The translations under genes and the position numbers were made by a program. Shown one piece after another: positions 10,361 through 20,051 of a stretch of 64,000 nt of DNA; within the stretch, counting starts at the first letter, position 1; each line of letters starts with the position of its first letter. This DNA is from Bacteroidota bacterium. Lineage in GTDB: Bacteria; Bacteroidota; Bacteroidia; AKYH767-A; OLB10. Where the stretch lies: positions 682,001 through 746,000 of the forward strand of contig JADJOA010000014.1 of assembly GCA_016714005.1 (NCBI GenBank), written 5' to 3'. The notes under the pieces were generated by a model that worked only from the letters and a program-made list of their open reading frames with translations, was not told where the DNA came from and searched no databases.

Positions 10361-10885
10361 TCAAAAATTAATAAGCATTGCGGCATGTTGCTGCAATACT
10401 TTTATGGTTTGCGTATTTTTTAAGTTATTGTTTTCGTCCAATTCATGCTGCACATTTGATAACGGAAAATATTTAGGCAACACTGTTACCTGCATGTGAT
10501 GTAATACAGCAGTAAGATGGTCAATGCCGCGAAGGTTACCTGCCCTGCCTGTTGCAACACCCACAATACCTGCTTTTTTACCATACATACTTAACTTTAC
10601 ATCTAATGCGTCAATAAACAATTTTAAAATGCCGGGGTAACTTCCGTTATATTCAGGGATCACAAATAAAAATTTTTGTGCCGGGGTTATATATCTTTCC
10701 TGTAAGTCAAGCAATCCATCAATTTTATTGTCATACATAAAATTGTTAATGGTAAGTCCGTCCAATTCTTCAAGGCTAAAAAACAAAACATCATTGGTAT
10801 GCTTTTTTAATTCGTCAAAATAAATACGACTTATTATTTTGGTATGGCTATCGGAATTATTTGTTGAGGAGATTAATGTAATCAT
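10361..10885 (-). CDS. NAD(P)H-dependent FMN reductase (flavodoxin-like fold)
   Basis: The protein has about 174 aa from the ATG at 10883-10885, so that it begins MITLISSTNNSDSHT, the phosphate-binding start of the fold; a start 24 nt upstream is possible. PEYNGSYPGILKLFIDAL is the FMN-binding signature of the SsuE/azoreductase family. It presumably reduces flavins or quinones in the cytosol. It is convergent with the MerR-like gene, with 1 nt between stop codons. Confidence 0.85.
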   Translation of the reverse strand: MITLISSTNNSDSHTKIISRIYFDELKKHTNDVLFFSLEELDGLTINNFMYDNKIDGLLDLQERYITPAQKFLFVIPEYNGSYPGILKLFIDALDVKLSMYGKKAGIVGVATGRAGNLRGIDHLTAVLHHMQVTVLPKYFPLSNVQHELDENNNLKNTQTIKVLQQHAAMLINF

Positions 10886-11004
10886 GCTGCAAATAACAAC
10901 ATAAAGCATAAAGAGTTAAAACAAACTAGCTAAAACCTGAGCTAAAAGGTAAATTATTATAAGATTTTACCAGTTTTGTTTCCATTTGTATTTTCTTTGA
11001 ACCA

Positions 11005-12151
11005 ATGCAATCACCATCTTTCAATACATGGACTACCATTTTTTTGTTTGCTGCCATACAAGGCATTTTTGTTTCTATTGTTTTTTTCTTTGTTAAAAAG
11101 GAAAACAGAACTGCAAATCTTCTACTTGCTTTATTAATTTTTCTTTTTTCCATTACCCTTGTTGAATATGTGATGTATTGGACAAAGTACCTTTATTACT
11201 TCCCACACTTTATGCAGCTTAGTGATGGGTTTCCTTTTTATTTGGGGTTATTCTTCTTCTCTATTTTCAAAAGGTTTTTTTTGCAACATCAATTTTCTAA
11301 AAGGATCTTTGGCATTTTCTGCCATTTGCACTCCTTATTATTTACATGTTGCCAAGGTATTTGTCAACTGCCGAAGTAAAACAGGCATGGATGATGGGAG
11401 AACGTGTTTACCCCAGCTTGTTTTACTGGCCAAAGTTTATGCGCAACATTCCTGTGCACTGGTTAAAATTGCGCATATGAGTTTATATGCTTTTTGGATT
11501 TTTAAAATGTTTAATGGACTGAGTAAGACAAACAGTGAAGTGCGTACATGGTTTAACTGGCTGACAGGTTTATTTATTGGCTTTATTGCAAGCTTCACTT
11601 CGTATTTTATTTTGGTAAAATTTCCGTTTTTTAATTCCGAATGGGATTATATGATTTCCTTTAGCATGATGTTTACCATCTATTTTATAGCATGGTTTGG
11701 TTATTTGCAGCCCAAAGTTTTTAGCGGATTTACACTTAAGGAAGCTGTGGCGGAACCGCAGCGATACAAAAACTCGGCATTGGATATAGAGGTTAGTAAC
11801 GAAATAGCAGGATTATTAGACGAAGTTATGGGCAGCAAAAAACTTTACCGCAACAGCGAGCTTAGGCTTGATACATTAGCTGATGAGGTGGGTACATCAA
11901 AACATTATTTATCGCAGGTTATTAATGAGCAAAAAGGAATGAGTTTTTTTGAATACATCAATTCACTACGTATTGCCGAAGCCAAAATGTTGCTTGCAGA
12001 AAAATCAAAAAAGGAATTAAATGTAATTGACGTAGCTTACATGGTGGGCTTTAATAACAAGGTGTCATTCAACAACACGTTTAAGAAAGCTACCGGGAAA
12101 ACTCCCACCGAATTCAGGAATGCTAACTCATTTGAACCGGTAAATCAGTAA
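11005..12151 (+). CDS. Membrane-anchored AraC-family regulator, two frameshifts
   Basis: The N-terminal half has several hydrophobic helices (starting TTIFLFAAIQGIFVSIVFFF). The C-terminal ~100 residues are an AraC HTH (LADEVGTSKHYLSQVINEQK; VAYMVGFNNKVSFNNTFKKA). The frame breaks at about 11300 (AAAAGG where AAAAAGG restores KKDLWHFLPFALLIIYMLPR) and at about 11466 (A4 where A5 restores HWLKIAHMSLYAFWIFKMF). The repaired protein is about 382 aa, usual for this Bacteroidota family with a 6-7 TM sensor fused to a DNA-binding domain. Confidence 0.83.
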
Positions 12152-12221
12152 ATCTTTATAAAACTTAACCACGTTTTTGTATTTGATAGAGTCATTTGTG
12201 TAAACAAAAAACTTTATCAAA

Positions 12222-13926
12222 ATGAAAAAATTATTTCTGTTTAATGCAATACTTGCATTTTCATCATCAGCCTTTGCACAAGGAGGCTTTACAAAAGTGG
12301 TTGATGCCACAAACCCGGTAACAACGTTTACTACAGCGGGCTACTATAAAGGCGCAGCCTGGATTGATTTGGACAATGACCACGACCTTGATTTGTATGC
12401 TGCCCCCAACCGCCTTTTCAGAAATGATGGTGCCGGTACGTTTGTTTCGTTGCCTAACCTTCCTTTTACACCACAACAAAACCCCTGGTGGCGCAAGCTG
12501 GGCCGATTTAGATAATGATGGTGATATAGATTGTATTGTTGCACAAAAACCATCGGGTGTTTATTTGAATGATGGCATAGGAAATTTTACAGATGTATCA
12601 TCACAAATAGATAGCCTTAATTCTTTTCCGGCATGGGGTTGCGCCATTGGTAATTGGAATAATGATGCGCATTTAGATTTTGTTTTTGCACATGCAGGAA
12701 CATTTCACACACCCGGACCTTTTCCGGCTAAACTTTACCTGAATACTGCAAATTCAATTACACCACAATATATCACCGGATATGAAATAACTGACAACAT
12801 TGGACCTTATACAGTACCATACTGGAGCGATTTTGATTTAGATGGAGATATGGATTTGTTTATGGCAAGCGGACCTGGCGGCAGTGCAGGACCAGATTAT
12901 TGTTACCGAAATTTAAAAATTGAAAGTGGTAACGACACTTTGGAACTAATGACAACAGAATTATTTGCCGCACAATTGCAGGATGGGCAATGCTATAATT
13001 TTATTGATGCAGATAATGATGAGGATTTAGATTTATGCCTTACAAATTATGCCGGAGCCCAAACCAAATTCTATATTAATAACAGTGGAACATATTCACT
13101 GCAAACGATGCCATTTACAGCCACAGCTCAAAACCTTACCAATTGCTGGGGCGATTATGATAACGATGGCGATGTAGATGTGATTATTACCAATGATGCA
13201 GTTGCTTCAAAACTTTATGTGAATAATGGCTCACTCAATTTTTCAAATGCAATAAGTTTTGGTATGGCTGGTGCTTGTGGTATTACCAATGGCGATTATG
13301 ACAATGATGGCGATGTGGATTTGTTTGTTCATGGGCTTGGCAACTCACGGGCGCTTTACAGAAACGATTCTGTTTATAACAACAATTGGGTAAACATAAA
13401 ATGCAATGGTATATCTTCAAACAAATCGGCAGTGGGCGCTATAGTAAAATTAAAGGCTACTATTAATGGAAATACCTATTGGCAAACAAGAGAAGTAAGT
13501 GCACAAAACAGTTTCCAAAGTCAGAATGATTTACGCGTTCACTTTGGTTTGGGAAATGCAACAATTATTGATTCAGTTATTGTAAGCTATTCAGGCGGAC
13601 AAACTTCTACACTTACCAATATTGCTGTAAATAATTTTTATTGTCATGATGAAGGTAGCAATAGTTTATGTTTAATCACCTCTATAAATCAACAGAATTT
13701 AACCGGGCATAATGACATAGCCGTTTCTCCAAATCCAACCGATTCTTTTTTACAAATAAAATCACAAAACAAAATTGAACAATGGATGGTGTTTGACGAA
13801 AGCGGGCGTGTGTGTTTAACGGGAGCAAGTCATAAAGTAAATTTAAGTGCTATAAAAAAAGGTAGTTACTTTATTTCCATTTTTTCAAAACATAAAAAGG
13901 CTACTTTTAGCATACAAAAAAACTAA
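12222..13926 (+). CDS. Secreted FG-GAP/VCBS repeat protein with UnbV-like domain and T9SS tail, frameshifted
   Basis: A signal peptide (residues 1-19, SSAFAQ) is followed by repeated calcium-binding-like motifs (WADLDNDGDID, WSDFDLDGDMD, WGDYDNDGDVD, NGDYDNDGDVD) of a beta-propeller. An ASPIC/UnbV region (GAIVKLKATINGNTYWQTRE) follows. The C-terminus has a T9SS sorting domain (VSPNPTDSFLQI, then a Gly-Ser-Tyr-Phe-Ile-Ser ending). One missing base near 12482 breaks the frame; repair gives about 568 aa. It is probably cell-surface or secreted, possibly for adhesion or a nutrient role; function unknown. Confidence 0.85.
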
Positions 13927-13927
13927 A

Positions 13928-14338
13928 GTGGCATACAACGAAAAATTAGCTGATCGCACCCGCGAAATTATTTCACTCACTCATAAAAAGATAGAAGAAA
14001 AGAAAATGTTTGGCGGTTTGTGTTTTATGGTTAACGGCAAAATGTGCGTAGGCGTTGAAAAAGAAAGACTGATGGTAAGACTTGACCCTGCAAAGTATGA
14101 TGAGGTAATTGATAAAGAAGGATGCAAGCCAATGGACTTTACAGGCAAGGTTATGAAAGGTTATGTGTTTGTTGACATTGAAGCATTAAGTACAGAAAAA
14201 AAGTTGAACTATTGGATTCAGCTGGCATTGGAGTATAATAAAGTTGCAAAAGCATCGAAGAAAAAATCGAATGATAAACCCCAAAAAAATGAGAAACATA
14301 ATCATGTTATTCGTATTTGCATTAACAGCATCATGTAA
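13928..14338 (+). CDS. TfoX N-terminal domain-like protein
   Basis: The 136-aa protein uses a GTG start 1 nt after the preceding stop. MFGGLCFMVNGKMCVGVEKE matches the TfoX/Sxy N-terminal domain, found in short Bacteroidota proteins of unknown role (not shown to act in competence there). The last ~23 residues overlap the next gene out of frame and look unlike the family. One extra A near 14262 would end the protein about 20 residues earlier at a TGA, so the true 3' end is uncertain. Confidence 0.75.
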   Translation: MAYNEKLADRTREIISLTHKKIEEKKMFGGLCFMVNGKMCVGVEKERLMVRLDPAKYDEVIDKEGCKPMDFTGKVMKGYVFVDIEALSTEKKLNYWIQLALEYNKVAKASKKKSNDKPQKNEKHNHVIRICINSIM

Positions 14339-14759
14339 ACAACCAAAGACAAATGTTGATCAAAGCGTATTTGATTTAGCTAAAGTAAAATCATACATAG
14401 AAAACGCCAATAAAACTTACGATAGTCGTTTTACTAATGGAGACATAGCCCATTACAATAAAATGTATTGTAGGGATGCATGCGTAATGCCTGAAAAAAC
14501 GGACAAAATTTGTGGCATTGAAAATATTCTTAAACAATACTACTATAATGGGTTGAATAAATCTTTTAAATTGAAAATAGTTGCTGAAAATATTTTTGGA
14601 AGCAAGGAAATTATTGTTGAGGAAGGCATTTATGATTTTATGGATTCTGTCGGTGTAGTCTTAGACAAAGGAAAATTTATTGCATTATGGAAGTTTGAGA
14701 ACGACACATTAAAAATGTATCGCGAAATATGGAATAGCAATATTGCGACCAAAGAATAA
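14289..14759 (+). CDS. Small lipoprotein, SnoaL/DUF4440-like fold
   Basis: The protein has 156 aa from the ATG at 14289. This start gives a clear lipoprotein signal (RNIIMLFVFALTASC, lipobox ending in Cys at about residue 16). The mature part has the length and spacing of NTF2/SnoaL-like domains (KVKSYIENANKTYDSRFTNG; WKFENDTLKMYREIWNS). Such proteins bind small ligands or act as isomerases, but no catalytic residues can be assigned. A terminator follows. Confidence 0.65.
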   Translation: MRNIIMLFVFALTASCKQPKTNVDQSVFDLAKVKSYIENANKTYDSRFTNGDIAHYNKMYCRDACVMPEKTDKICGIENILKQYYYNGLNKSFKLKIVAENIFGSKEIIVEEGIYDFMDSVGVVLDKGKFIALWKFENDTLKMYREIWNSNIATKE

Positions 14760-14779
14760 TTTAAAGCGAAATGATTTGT

Positions 14780-14805
14780 AGGAGGGTTAGCTAACCCTCC
14801 TTTTT
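14780..14805 (+). terminator. Rho-independent terminator
   Basis: A perfect 22-nt palindrome (14780-14801, arms AGGAGGGTTAG/CTAACCCTCCT) is followed by a T tract, 21 nt after the lipoprotein stop codon. Confidence 0.88.
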
Positions 14806-14806
14806 C

Positions 14807-14814
14807 TATTTTTG
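14807..14814 (+). promoter_or_regulatory. Putative -7 element for the DHS-like gene
   Basis: TATTTTTG fits TAnnTTTG and lies 38 nt before the ATG at 14853, just after the terminator. It overlaps the terminator T-rich region, so part of the match may be chance. Confidence 0.35.
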
Positions 14815-14852
14815 CCCACTCTTAAAACAATAAAACCAAACAAAAAATAATT

Positions 14853-15821
14853 ATGGGTCCCGTTTCAAAATTTATGGAGAAGCATTATCTCCACTTTAAT
14901 GCTGCTGCAATGATGGATGCTGCCAAAGGATATGTTACACACATGAACGAAGGCGGTAAAATGATGGTAACACTTGCCGGTGCTATGAGCACTGCTGAGT
15001 TGGGTATATCATTGGCAGAAATGATACGTAACGATAAAGTTTCCATTATTTCGTGCACAGGTGCAAATCTTGAAGAGGATATAATGAACCTTGTTGCGCA
15101 TAACAGCTACAAGCGTGTGCCTAACTATCGCGATTTAACTCCACAGGATGAGTGGGATTTATTAGAAAATCATTACAACAGGGTAACAGATACATGCATA
15201 CCCGAAGAAGAGGCTTTCCGCAGATTGCAAAAACACATACATGGTGTGTGGAGTGCTGCCGAGAAAAAAGGTGAGCGTTATTTCCCGCATGAGTACATGT
15301 ACAAAATGTTGTTGAGTGGAGATTTGGAACAGTACTATGAAATAGATCCGAAGAATAGCTGGATGCTTGCTGCTGCACAAAAAAATATTCCGATAGTGGT
15401 GCCGGGCTGGGAAGACAGTACCATGGGAAACATATTTGCATCGTACGTTATTAAAAACGAACTGAATGCCTCAACCATGAAAAGCGGAATTGAATACATG
15501 GTTTGGCTGAGCGATTGGTACCGCAATAACTCTTCGGGCAAAGGCGTAGGTTTTTTTCAGATTGGTGGTGGCATTGCCGGTGATTTTCCAATTTGTGTGG
15601 TTCCTATGATGTACCAGGATTTAGAGTGGCACGATGTTCCTTTCTGGAGCTACTTCTGCCAGATTAGCGATAGCACCACATCTTTTGGTTCATACAGTGG
15701 CGCTGTTCCCAACGAAAAAATTACCTGGGGAAAGCTTGACATCAATACGCCTAAATTTATAATTGAAAGTGACGCAAGTATTGTTGCTCCGCTTGTTTTT
15801 GCATGGATATTGGGGTGGTAA
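14853..15821 (+). CDS. Deoxyhypusine synthase-like NAD-dependent enzyme
   Basis: The 322-aa protein aligns by eye to deoxyhypusine synthase: VTLAGAMSTAELGISLAEMI, SCTGANLEEDIMNL, GWEDSTMGN and EKITWGKLD. K294 in TWGK corresponds to the lysine that forms the enzyme-imine intermediate. Bacteria lack eIF5A, so bacterial homologues are thought to transfer the spermidine aminobutyl group to a small amine (homospermidine-type chemistry) or another acceptor. It is monocistronic, between a terminator and the integration site. Intact. Confidence 0.85.
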   Translation: MGPVSKFMEKHYLHFNAAAMMDAAKGYVTHMNEGGKMMVTLAGAMSTAELGISLAEMIRNDKVSIISCTGANLEEDIMNLVAHNSYKRVPNYRDLTPQDEWDLLENHYNRVTDTCIPEEEAFRRLQKHIHGVWSAAEKKGERYFPHEYMYKMLLSGDLEQYYEIDPKNSWMLAAAQKNIPIVVPGWEDSTMGNIFASYVIKNELNASTMKSGIEYMVWLSDWYRNNSSGKGVGFFQIGGGIAGDFPICVVPMMYQDLEWHDVPFWSYFCQISDSTTSFGSYSGAVPNEKITWGKLDINTPKFIIESDASIVAPLVFAWILGW

Positions 15822-16012
15822 AGAAATTAAGAATTATGAATGCAGAATTATGAATTAGGGGCGGCATGAACGACTGAACGCATCAATAAGATTTTATTCG
15901 GTAAACAAACTTCCGAGGAAAGAGGACGGATGATGAAAATAATAAGCCGTGAGTTTTAAATCTTGAAAGAGTATCTCTAAATAAGAGTATAAACTTTTGA
16001 GTTTGAGGAATG

Positions 16013-16043
16013 AAAATAAAAACCCCGCAGAAACTGCGGGGTT
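16013..16043 (-). terminator. Terminator of the former tRNA-Asn gene
   Basis: A 10-bp GC-rich stem AACCCCGCAG (16021-16030) / CTGCGGGGTT (16034-16043) has a 3-nt loop, and on the minus strand it is followed by TTTTTATTTT. It lies directly after the tRNA 3' end, so this side of the junction is the original chromosomal tRNA end. The rest of 15822-16020 holds nothing I recognise. Confidence 0.8.
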
Positions 16044-16086
16044 GCTCCCCCTCCTGGGCTCGAACCAGGGACCCCATGATTAACAG
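16042..16086 (-). pseudogene. tRNA-Asn 3' half (anticodon loop to acceptor), att-site remnant
   Basis: Read on the minus strand from 16086: anticodon loop CTGTTAA (anticodon GTT = Asn), 3' anticodon strand TCATG, variable GGGTC, T-arm CCTGG-TTCGAGC-CCAGG, acceptor strand AGGGGGA, discriminator G, then CAA. No D-arm or 5' acceptor strand precedes it, and the 5' side of the anticodon stem is only partly matched. The similarity stops at the anticodon loop and the integrase lies 146 nt away, as expected for an attachment site. No intact tRNA-Asn is in the window. Confidence 0.85.
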
Positions 16087-16231
16087 GCACGAGATTTTTG
16101 ATTTAATCTGATTTTATTTTTGAATTATTGACTAAAAATCAGTTGTTTAACACTTTTACAGGTCCAAATTAAACCAGAATAATACAACATTTGTGTGCAA
16201 ATGGTGTGCAAATTTATTTTATCTTTATGCT

Positions 16232-17449
16232 ATGAACACTAATGTAGTAATATCACTGGATACACGCAGAAAAAAACAAGATGGTACTTATCCACTTGTT
16301 TTGCGTTTGGGTCACCATAGAAAAACTATTCCTATTTCAATTGGGCTTAGCCTTAAGGAGAGCGATTGGGATGAGCAGAAAAGAATAATTAAAAAGAGCT
16401 ATATAGGTAAGGAAACTGTTGCTCGCCTCAACAATTTAATCCAAACAAGAAAAGCGGATGCATTATCAGTTATAGTTAAACTATCTGAAACAAATGAGTT
16501 GGACACTCTATCTATTCTGGATTTAAAAAATAAAATTCATCGTCCGGTAACGCAACAGTCCTTTTTTCTTTTTGCAGCCGAAATTGTTGAAGAATTAAAG
16601 AGGGCAAATAGATTTGGGACGGCTAACTCATACCAGCAAGTAATAAATGGACTAAGGAAATTTAGTAAAGGGAAAGATTTGTTATTCAAAGATATCACAT
16701 ATCATTTTTTGACAAGTTATGAAACGAATCATTTTGCAAAAGGAAATTCTGCCAATGGGTTAGCTGTTTATCTTAGAACGATTCGTTCTATATATAACAA
16801 GGCAATAAAATCAGGAATTGTTGAGAAAGAGCTGTACCCTTTTTCTTCATATAAAATAAAATCTTCTCCAACTGAAAAGCGAGCGCTTGATTGGTCTTAT
16901 CTTGAAAAAATATTTAAATTAAAGATTAAGCCTGACCATGTTTGTTTTCATGCCCGGAACTATTTTATTGCAAGTTATATGATGTATGGAGTAAACTTTA
17001 AAGATATGGCTTTGCTAAAGAGAACAGACATTAAGGATGGTCGGTTATTGTATCGAAGAAAAAAAACAAGCAAGATTTACGACATTAAGATTATACCTCA
17101 ACTTAAAAAGATTCTTGATTTTTATTTAGAACAAAATCAAAAAAGTGAATTTATTTTTCCAATTATAAAAAGGAAAGAGCTGCACTTACAAGAAAAGGAT
17201 ATTTTATGGGCTCGAAAACGTTACAACAAGAAACTTAAACTACTAGCTGAAGAATGTGGAATAGAAAAGAATTTAACAAGCTATGTCAGCCGACATTCCT
17301 TTGCAACTCAGGCAATGTTACAAGAGGTTCCTCTAAATGCAATCAGCACCATGTTAGGTCATACAAGTTTAAAAACTACTCAAGTATATTTAAAGTCACT
17401 ACCCTCAACTATCTTGGATGACTATAATAAAAAAATCATATGGTGGTAA
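16232..17449 (+). CDS. Tyrosine recombinase/integrase of the mobilizable element
   Basis: The protein has 405 aa from the ATG at 16232 (MNTNVVISLDTRRKKQDGTY). It has an arm-binding N-terminus, a SAM-like core-binding domain (about 110-210) and a C-terminal catalytic domain with R354-H355 in SYVSRHSFATQ, H377 in LGHTSLKTTQ and nucleophile Y386 in TTQVYL. The first catalytic Arg of classical members is not obvious (MMYGVNFKDM), as in a subgroup of Bacteroidota integrases. It should catalyse integration at the adjacent tRNA-Asn site. GTGTGCAAAT occurs twice just upstream (about 16192-16212), possible arm-type sites. Confidence 0.92.
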   Translation: MNTNVVISLDTRRKKQDGTYPLVLRLGHHRKTIPISIGLSLKESDWDEQKRIIKKSYIGKETVARLNNLIQTRKADALSVIVKLSETNELDTLSILDLKNKIHRPVTQQSFFLFAAEIVEELKRANRFGTANSYQQVINGLRKFSKGKDLLFKDITYHFLTSYETNHFAKGNSANGLAVYLRTIRSIYNKAIKSGIVEKELYPFSSYKIKSSPTEKRALDWSYLEKIFKLKIKPDHVCFHARNYFIASYMMYGVNFKDMALLKRTDIKDGRLLYRRKKTSKIYDIKIIPQLKKILDFYLEQNQKSEFIFPIIKRKELHLQEKDILWARKRYNKKLKLLAEECGIEKNLTSYVSRHSFATQAMLQEVPLNAISTMLGHTSLKTTQVYLKSLPSTILDDYNKKIIWW

Positions 17450-17484
17450 CAAAATAGGCGGTTTTAAAACCGCCTATTTTGTTA
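17447..17484. terminator. Bidirectional terminator
   Basis: A perfect 38-nt palindrome (half-site TAACAAAATAGGCGGTTTT) lies between the integrase stop and the convergent lipoprotein gene. A/T-rich outer arms flank a GC core, as in bidirectional terminators. Confidence 0.85.
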
Positions 17485-17492
17485 TAGTAAAA

Positions 17493-18649
17493 TCAAAACG
17501 CCCTCACCGCCCTCACCCGATGAGGAGTAGTTTTCGGTTCTTCCAATGTGTTTACAATTTGGAATGAAAAATCAACTATAGTTGCTTTTGTAGCATCCCA
17601 CGCAACATCATTAGAAGTCCAATAATAATAATCAGGACCACTAAAACCGCCTACCACCGCTTTGTTATCGTAGAGCGAAAACAACTCGGAAATGCTTGGC
17701 AGAAACCAGTCTGAATATCCATTCAAAGTAAGACTCTCGCAATAAGTCGCTGCAAAGTTTGGATTCCCCAAACCTATCGCATTTGCAAGTATAGAGGTGT
17801 TGCTCTGTCCTGAAACTCCTAAACTTAAATTACCAAACCCTGAGGGTGCCCAAGGCAAACTACCCTGATCGGTTGGTGCAGCTATTAACCCATGCAATCC
17901 GGTGTAATCTATGTGGAAAATTATTCCACCTCCGTAATTTTGACCAATCGTGTAAGGGCTTGCAGGCGTAGTAAAAACAACTTCTTCGCCATAGGATGTA
18001 CCAGATAAATTAGTTCCATAGGCTCTCATATAAAATGTAGTACCCAATGACAAGTTCGGGATGTCAATTGTAAAAACACCTACACCGGAACTATCATCTG
18101 CATAATTATAGCCACCTCCTATGGTAGGGTTGGGTATTATATTGTAACAAATACCTCTTTCAAAAAAAGGACCCACTCCTGTACTCAGAACTTCGCCACT
18201 GCATGTAACATTTGTGTAGGTAAGATTTGAAATTGCTAATGTCGTTACAACAGGCAAAGCAAAGTTAGTCTGAAAACTTACTACGTTGCCATACTCCGTT
18301 GCGGAAGTTGTAACGATATACCCTCTTGCGTAATAAGTAGTATTGGGCAGTAAGTTTGAAATCATGCTTGTAAAAGTTAAATCGCCTGTCTGCACAATAG
18401 TCGTATCGTTGCTGACTATTACAGGCTCTGTATTTGTGCCCCAGCAAATACCGCGTTTTAAAATAGTTGTGCCGTTAAAAGCTGTATGCTTGCTTTAATA
18501 ACAGCGCTTGAATCTGTTTTAGAAACCAAGCTTGTAGAAATGTAAGACGAAGAATTTCCGTTTGAGGAACTTGAATTGTCGTCATTCTTTTTGCAGCCTG
18601 CAAAAAGAAGAACCAGTGCGAGTAAATAGTTGAGTATTGTGTTTTTCAT
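17493..18649 (-). CDS. Lipoprotein with Fn3-like repeats and Lcl/DUF1566-type C-terminus, frameshifted
   Basis: The N-terminus is a lipoprotein signal (LALVLLFAGCKK) followed by a Ser/Asn-rich linker. Two repeats of the type GICWGTNTEPVIVSND ... YYARGYIVTTSATEYGN follow, common in Bacteroidota surface proteins. The C-terminal ~130 residues resemble the DUF1566/Lcl domain (YSDWFLPSISELFSLYDN; YYYWTSNDVAWDA). One missing base near 18480 breaks the frame; repair gives about 385 aa. It is probably outer-membrane anchored. It is the first gene past the integrase and looks like element cargo. Confidence 0.75.
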
Positions 18650-18708
18650 TTTTTTGAATTTTAATGGTGAATAATAAATTGATGCGGTTTTGATTTATGA
18701 TTTAGCTG

Positions 18709-19324
18709 TTACTGTGCTGTGGCAATCTTGTTTAAAATAAGTTCTGCTGTATCAATGCTAATCCCTTTCGCCAGAACAATATTTTTATTGCCATACCGGA
18801 TAATTACTTTGCAATTGAGCCTTGCCAAGGTTGTTTTTGAATTTAGCGCCTGCAATATCCAATTGCCTTCCTGTTGCTCCGGCAAGATTTGCGGCACTTG
18901 ATGCCATCATGCTTTTAACAACAGAGCCACCTACTATTACGGTTGAACCGTTCGAGTAAGGCGAAGGCATTACTTCTTTTTTTCCTTGCTGATAAAAAAT
19001 TCCAGTAACATCCTTTCGCAAGTAGGTCTTATCATTTACGATAAATGCTTCCGGTGTCATGCTGAAACTTCTTTGCTTACGATTGAGATTGACGAGGTAT
19101 TTTATCAGATAAACAATAGAGAATGTAAAAACCAACCAAAGGATAATTCCATTAATTGGTTTTTTAGGTTGAATAAATATGAGCGGAATAATTGCAAGAA
19201 AGGCAGCCCCAAATAATGATGGCAATACATCTTTCAATTTATACTTTTCCATTTCATAGATGAAGTGAATCTTATCACCATCTTGTTCGGTATGAAAACC
19301 ATGTGTGGCTTGAATGACTGTCAT
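18709..19324 (-). CDS. Membrane protein of unknown function, frameshifted
   Basis: The N-terminal part (MTVIQATHGFHTEQDGDKIH) leads into two membrane helices (about residues 35-55 and 60-75). A soluble domain with a Ser/Gly/Ala-rich loop follows (STVIVGGSVVKSMMASSAAN). The frame shifts near 18815; the other frame supplies a plausible tail (LARLNCKVIIRYGNKNIVLA onward) to a stop at 18709. The repaired length is about 205 aa. No family is recognised. It may be cargo or part of the element's maintenance genes. Confidence 0.55.
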
Positions 19325-19400
19325 ATAATTAAGATTGATTAAATTAAGTTCCTACTCGTAAGGCTTTTCGGATGCGTCCCGCACAAAAGGCGTTTAGAAA

Positions 19401-19634
19401 AAAGAGTCAATCGTTTTAATCACGGTGGTCGCTGAAACGGATGACTCTTAAAAAAAATACTATTGAAAAAATATATCATGGCTTGCGTGAAACAAAATAG
19501 CGTGGGCTAATTCCGATATTTGTTTCCGAGGGAGTCGAAGCCCTTGTACACAGAATAAAGGAACGCCCACGCTTTCACGTAGGCATTCAACTTTACTTCC
19601 CTGTGTACATTGAAACTTCGACTTTTCGGAAACA
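19401..19634. other. Cluster of long imperfect hairpins; candidate origin, oriT or regulatory RNA
   Basis: The gap 19325-19779 has no gene. Hairpin 1 pairs AAGAGTCA and ATCGTTT (19402-19416) with AAACGGAT and TGACTCTT (19435-19449). Hairpin 2 pairs 19521-19560 (TGTTTCCGAGGGAGTCGAAG onward) with 19591-19634 (its near-complement ending TTCGACTTTTCGGAAACA), a roughly 40-bp imperfect stem. GCGTGGGC (19500-19507) can pair with GCCCACGC (19565-19572), which competes with hairpin 2. Function is inferred only from structure and position upstream of the HTH gene. Confidence 0.5.
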
Positions 19635-19779
19635 GGTATAAAAGCTAAATGCTATTTATTTTTTTATAATTTCTTTTTTATTTCAGTGAATATTTATTTT
19701 AGATGTTTCAAATGTAAATAAATTGCACCTTGACTCATCAAGATATTTATTGTTTTTTTCTAAAATTGTGTGAATCAAT

Positions 19780-20049
19780 ATGAAAGTTATTTGTTTGGAA
19801 GAAGAAGCATTTTATGAGTTAGTTGAGCAAGTTGTTGCCCGTATCAAGGACAAAACTTCAACCAAAGAAGACAAATGGATTTCAGACGAAGATGCCATGC
19901 AGCTTTTGAATATCAAATCAAAAACCACCATGCAAAAATTAAGAGACCAAGGAAAAATCAGATTCACTCAACCGCAAAAGAAAATTATCCTTTACGACAG
20001 AGATTCCATCAATGAGTATTTAGAAAAACATGCCAGAGAAACATTTTAA
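19780..20049 (+). CDS. HTH_17/excisionase-like DNA-binding protein
   Basis: The 89-aa protein has a C-terminal MerR-like winged helix (WISDEDAMQLLNIKSKTTMQ, then KLRDQGKIRFTQPQKKIILY), typical of small Bacteroidota element proteins annotated as helix-turn-helix domain 17. It could act as recombination directionality factor for the integrase or as a repressor. It lies just after the hairpin cluster and 2 nt before the next gene, so the two form an operon. Confidence 0.78.
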   Translation: MKVICLEEEAFYELVEQVVARIKDKTSTKEDKWISDEDAMQLLNIKSKTTMQKLRDQGKIRFTQPQKKIILYDRDSINEYLEKHARETF

Positions 20050-20051
20050 TC

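Noticed and set aside
16042..16086. Functional tRNA-Asn gene
   Set aside because: No 5' acceptor strand or D-arm upstream, so only the 3' half exists here.
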